Positions 55,835 through 57,680 of a stretch of 57,680 nt of DNA are shown piece after piece. Within the stretch, counting starts at the first letter, position 1; each line of letters begins with the position of its first letter. A program made the position numbers and the translations under genes. The stretch lies in assembly GCA_017547385.1 (NCBI GenBank), contig JAFYPU010000031.1:1-57680 (forward strand), in the 5' to 3' direction. Source of the DNA: Bacteroidaceae bacterium (GTDB lineage: Bacteria > Bacteroidota > Bacteroidia > Bacteroidales > Bacteroidaceae). The notes under the pieces were generated by a model. That model saw only the letters and a list, made by a program, of their open reading frames with translations. It ran no database searches and had not been told where the DNA came from.

Positions 55835-56017
55835 TTATGCTTCTTCCTTCACGATTGCCAACTTGCCACGGTAATAGCCGCAAGTGGGGCATACGGTGTG
55901 GTAGATGTGCCAAGCACCGCAGTTGGCGCAGAGTGCCAATGTGGGGGCAACTGCCTTATCGTGAGTTCTGCGCTTCAAGGTACGAGTCTTTGACTGTCTT
56001 CTTTTAGGATGTGCCAT
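55835..56017 (-). CDS. rpmF: 50S ribosomal protein L32
   Basis: 60 residues. It starts M-A-H-P-K-R-R-Q-S-K and has two C-x2-C pairs (C-A-N-C and C-P-T-C), so this is the zinc-binding form. It lies between yceD and fabH. Confidence 0.97.
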   Translation of the reverse strand: MAHPKRRQSKTRTLKRRTHDKAVAPTLALCANCGAWHIYHTVCPTCGYYRGKLAIVKEEA

Positions 56018-56053
56018 TGTCTTTTATTCTTTTTATATATTAGTAATTCAAAA

Positions 56054-56542
56054 TTAATCCTCGGTTTCTGCCTCATGCTCCTCGTCGGCCATATTTATCT
56101 GTGCCAACATTTCGTCATTGCAACCTCCCGGCTGATGCACTCGTTGCATGGGCAAGGCCAAAGCTATCATTTCGTAGAGTTCCCAAGCAAAGTTATAGTC
56201 GGTGGCTCTTGGCGAGAGCATCACCACATCACTATCTTCCAACTCGGCCGACAACTCATTATCTTCGTAACACAAGCGCAATTCATCTTCGCCCTCCACA
56301 TCGATTTCCACAGGCTCAAGGCATCGATCACACAGCACCTGCACCACACCTTCGAAACGGAATTCCAAACGAAAAATATCGCCTGCCACTTCACGAGCTG
56401 CCAAACTGACACTCACATCACCACCTTTTATTTCGTCTTGATCCAAACCTTGAAAGAAAGCATCTCCCACGTTGAATTCTTGCTTACCAACGGTGCGACT
56501 TATGTCCTTGATGTCTATTTTTAGTTGGTCTACTCCATGCAT
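56054..56542 (-). CDS. yceD: YceD/DUF177-family protein
   Basis: 162 residues, acidic. The C-D-R-C-L-E-P (about residues 70-76) cysteine pair and the E-D-E-L-R-L segment are hallmarks of DUF177/YceD, a family linked to 23S rRNA accumulation and almost always encoded beside rpmF, as here (36 bp). The C-terminus has an acidic tail. The promoter at 56551-56580 leaves only about five nucleotides before this ATG. Confidence 0.93.
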   Translation of the reverse strand: MHGVDQLKIDIKDISRTVGKQEFNVGDAFFQGLDQDEIKGGDVSVSLAAREVAGDIFRLEFRFEGVVQVLCDRCLEPVEIDVEGEDELRLCYEDNELSAELEDSDVVMLSPRATDYNFAWELYEMIALALPMQRVHQPGGCNDEMLAQINMADEEHEAETED

Positions 56543-56550
56543 AGCGGCTG

Positions 56551-56580
56551 CAAAGTTAGAACTTTCTCAGAAGCTGACAA
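56551..56580 (-). promoter_or_regulatory. Promoter of the yceD-rpmF-fabH-era-der operon
   Basis: Minus strand: TTG (56580-56578), exactly 19 nt, TAACTTTG (56558-56551). It gives an mRNA with an almost absent leader. Confidence 0.75.
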
Positions 56581-56834
56581 AGGCATATCAGCATTATTTT
56601 TTACCATAAACCGGCACTTTCATCAAAATTCTGCACCCAAACAAGAACACAAGCACCTGAAAAGAACTTCTTCACCCATGCCACCTCCGTCATCTCTCTG
56701 TCACCAAAAAAGGCAAGCACAGACCTATATAATATAAATAAGGAATAACACTATTTCATCATCCCTCAACGAAATCGGACTTACAAAGCACCGCAAACCT
56801 CTACCGGAACACCAAAAGCACACACCCATTGCAG

Positions 56835-56903
56835 AAAAATCTGCAGTGCTCGTACGATTTCCTACAAGCACCGCAGAAATTTCTGCAAGCACTGTAAATT
56901 TTT
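56835..56903. repeat. 21-nt-unit dyad element, copy 5
   Basis: Units with CTGCAGTGCTCGTA, CTACAAGCACCGCAG and CTGCAAGCACTGTA cores; one direct and two inverted. It has diverged more than the copies at 45317 and 51624. Confidence 0.75.
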
Positions 56904-57111
56904 GCACGCGAAACAGCCGTTTTTCCATCAAAGTGTAAGTAAAAAAAACAAAGCATCACATCAACAAAATAGCCACGACCTCACCGCCCTACCCGCTCTC
57001 GCCATGCTTGCATGATGACCGCCTCATCACCACAACCTCCCCGTCCCGGCACAGGAAGCCTGAGAATGTTGCCCTTTCCACGTGCCCCCTGCACCGCCCC
57101 TGCGACGCAGG

Positions 57112-57201
57112 AAAATCTACTCGGCGAGTAGATTTTTCTGCGAGCACCGCGCATTTTTCCCCGAGCACCGGAGAAATTTCTGCGAGCACCGGAGAATTTT
57201 G
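57112..57201. repeat. 21-nt-unit element, copy 6 (extended array)
   Basis: It begins with a closed palindrome (AAAATCTACTC-GGC-GAGTAGATTTT), then three or more same-direction units with GCGAGCACCG cores. It ends 19 bp before the -33 box of the next gene. Confidence 0.72.
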
Positions 57202-57220
57202 CACGAAAACACCCCGAAAA

Positions 57221-57252
57221 TTTGTTCCTATAGGAAGAAAGGCATATATTTG
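57221..57252 (+). promoter_or_regulatory. Promoter of the small membrane-peptide gene
   Basis: TTTG (57221-57224), a 20-nt spacer, TATATTTG (57245-57252). A complete match to the Bacteroidetes promoter pattern with a leader of about 25 nt. Confidence 0.75.
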
Positions 57253-57280
57253 TAACACAAACCATTAAAAACTTGATATT

Positions 57281-57391
57281 ATGTTTGATATTATAATGGG
57301 TATTCTAATCGTTTACATCTGGATCCGACTCGACAAATTTTCTGGAAATTACAAAGGAGACGGAAAGGATATGTTTGGAAATCCTATGTAA
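57281..57391 (+). CDS. 36-residue membrane peptide
   Basis: The ATG at 57281 encodes 36 residues: a hydrophobic helix (F-D-I-I-M-G-I-L-I-V-Y-I-W-I) followed by a charged, glycine-rich tail (N-Y-K-G-D-G-K-D-M-F-G-N-P-M). It has its own promoter (57221-57252) and a strong terminator (57425-57467), which makes it a complete transcription unit. I know no family. It could be a regulatory membrane peptide or a toxin-like peptide; no antisense RNA partner was identified. Confidence 0.65.
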   Translation: MFDIIMGILIVYIWIRLDKFSGNYKGDGKDMFGNPM

Positions 57392-57424
57392 TTCACTTAC
57401 GCTGTCCTTTATTCTACATATATA

Positions 57425-57467
57425 AGAGTGTTACTTCGCAGAGAACGAACGTAACACTCTTTTTTTA
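57425..57467 (+). terminator. Terminator of the small membrane-peptide gene
   Basis: AGAGTGTTAC (57425-57434) pairs with GTAACACTCT (57451-57460) over an inner TTCG/CGAA step, followed by a run of T. Confidence 0.9.
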
Positions 57468-57565
57468 TGGCATCAAACGAACAAATCACCATCACGTTCC
57501 ACGTCAACGGAAAACCCGTGGAGCAAGAACTCAAAAAACGGCAGGGTGGACAAAAAGTAGGATGA
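57467..57565 (+). CDS. Possible 32-residue open frame at the window edge
   Basis: An ATG directly after the terminator U run opens 32 codons (M-A-S-N-E-Q-I-T-I-T-F-H-V-N-G-K-P-V...). The peptide looks like the start of a beta-rich domain that stops early, so it may be a gene remnant. No promoter was found in front of it. Beyond it, a TACCTTTG box at 57591-57598 may belong to a gene outside the window. Confidence 0.25.
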   Translation: MASNEQITITFHVNGKPVEQELKKRQGGQKVG

Positions 57566-57680
57566 AATCTCTGTAATTATATGATTTACTTACCTTTGTG
57601 GAAATCATCATTGATATGCTAAAAAAAATGCTTTTATTGTAGTTCTTCTAAGGTGGTTAAGAATGGCTTGAGAGGACGTA

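Larger units (their letters stand above)
56543..57220. other. Gene-free stretch before the small membrane-peptide unit
   Basis: Apart from the yceD promoter and the two dyad elements (56835-56903 and 57112-57201) I see nothing. The open frames here are made by the repeats. Confidence 0.55.

Overview
The window looks like chromosomal DNA from a Bacteroidales bacterium, most likely a Prevotella/Alloprevotella-type member of the Prevotellaceae. The family is inferred from gene content; I ran no database search. The evidence is threefold. Several intergenic promoters match the Bacteroidetes pattern (-33 TTG/TTTG, 18-20 nt, then TAnnTTTG), and starts lack Shine-Dalgarno sites. The proteins are typical of the group: an Omp28-like protein with a type IX secretion (T9SS) C-terminal signal, a fimbrillin-like lipoprotein, an HU-HIG DNA-binding protein, a DUF5063 protein, Wzi and OstA-like proteins. 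Housekeeping clusters are also arranged in the Bacteroidetes way, for example zapA next to rny and guaB-PPIase-PPIase-OstA-mutL. I see no transposase, integrase, phage module or CRISPR array.

Layout. 0.25-7.3 kb (minus): a tripartite RND efflux operon (adaptor, pump, outer-membrane factor) ending in a divergent LpxA-like acyltransferase. 7.9-12.5 kb (minus): a LysM/periplasmic-binding-protein fusion, an outer-membrane barrel and a proton/sodium-pumping pyrophosphatase. 12.6-24.5 kb (mostly plus): an envelope protein of unknown role, a nucleoside phosphorylase, an ABC-F ATPase, a PP2C-like protein, an omega-amidase-like nitrilase, rsmG, a secreted esterase, a metallo-beta-lactamase-fold hydrolase and a T9SS cargo protein. 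One unknown gene in this block (14961-15512) lies on minus. 24.6-36.8 kb (minus): rlmI-exonuclease-DUF5063, an OmpA protein, then guaB-ppiC-surA-ostA-mutL. 37.1-38.0 kb (plus): an HU-HIG/winged-helix regulator and a 63-residue partner behind four evenly spaced palindromes. 38.2-56.5 kb (minus): a fimbrillin-like lipoprotein with a 59-residue companion, a RelA-type synthetase, tRNA-Asp, a glycosyltransferase, wzi, rny, a structured RNA candidate, zapA, and the translation/fatty-acid operon yceD-rpmF-fabH-era-der. 57.2-57.5 kb (plus): a complete small transcription unit for a 36-residue membrane peptide.

The most unusual content is between the genes. Six intergenic gaps carry a 65-90 bp element built of 21-nt units around a GCAGTGCTTG core, usually arranged as a large dyad. 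A seventh gap carries an element of the same 21-nt, three-unit dyad design with a completely different sequence. The HU/winged-helix gene is preceded by four dyads with centres exactly 22 bp apart. Two unrelated genes (relA and a four-helix membrane gene) have related 84/85-bp tandem repeats that begin at their -7 promoter boxes.

The genes are mainly core envelope biogenesis, stringent response, RNA turnover, ribosome assembly and efflux. Coordinates of CDS starts were moved from the longest open frame to the start that fits signal peptides or family N-termini; these choices are stated per gene.
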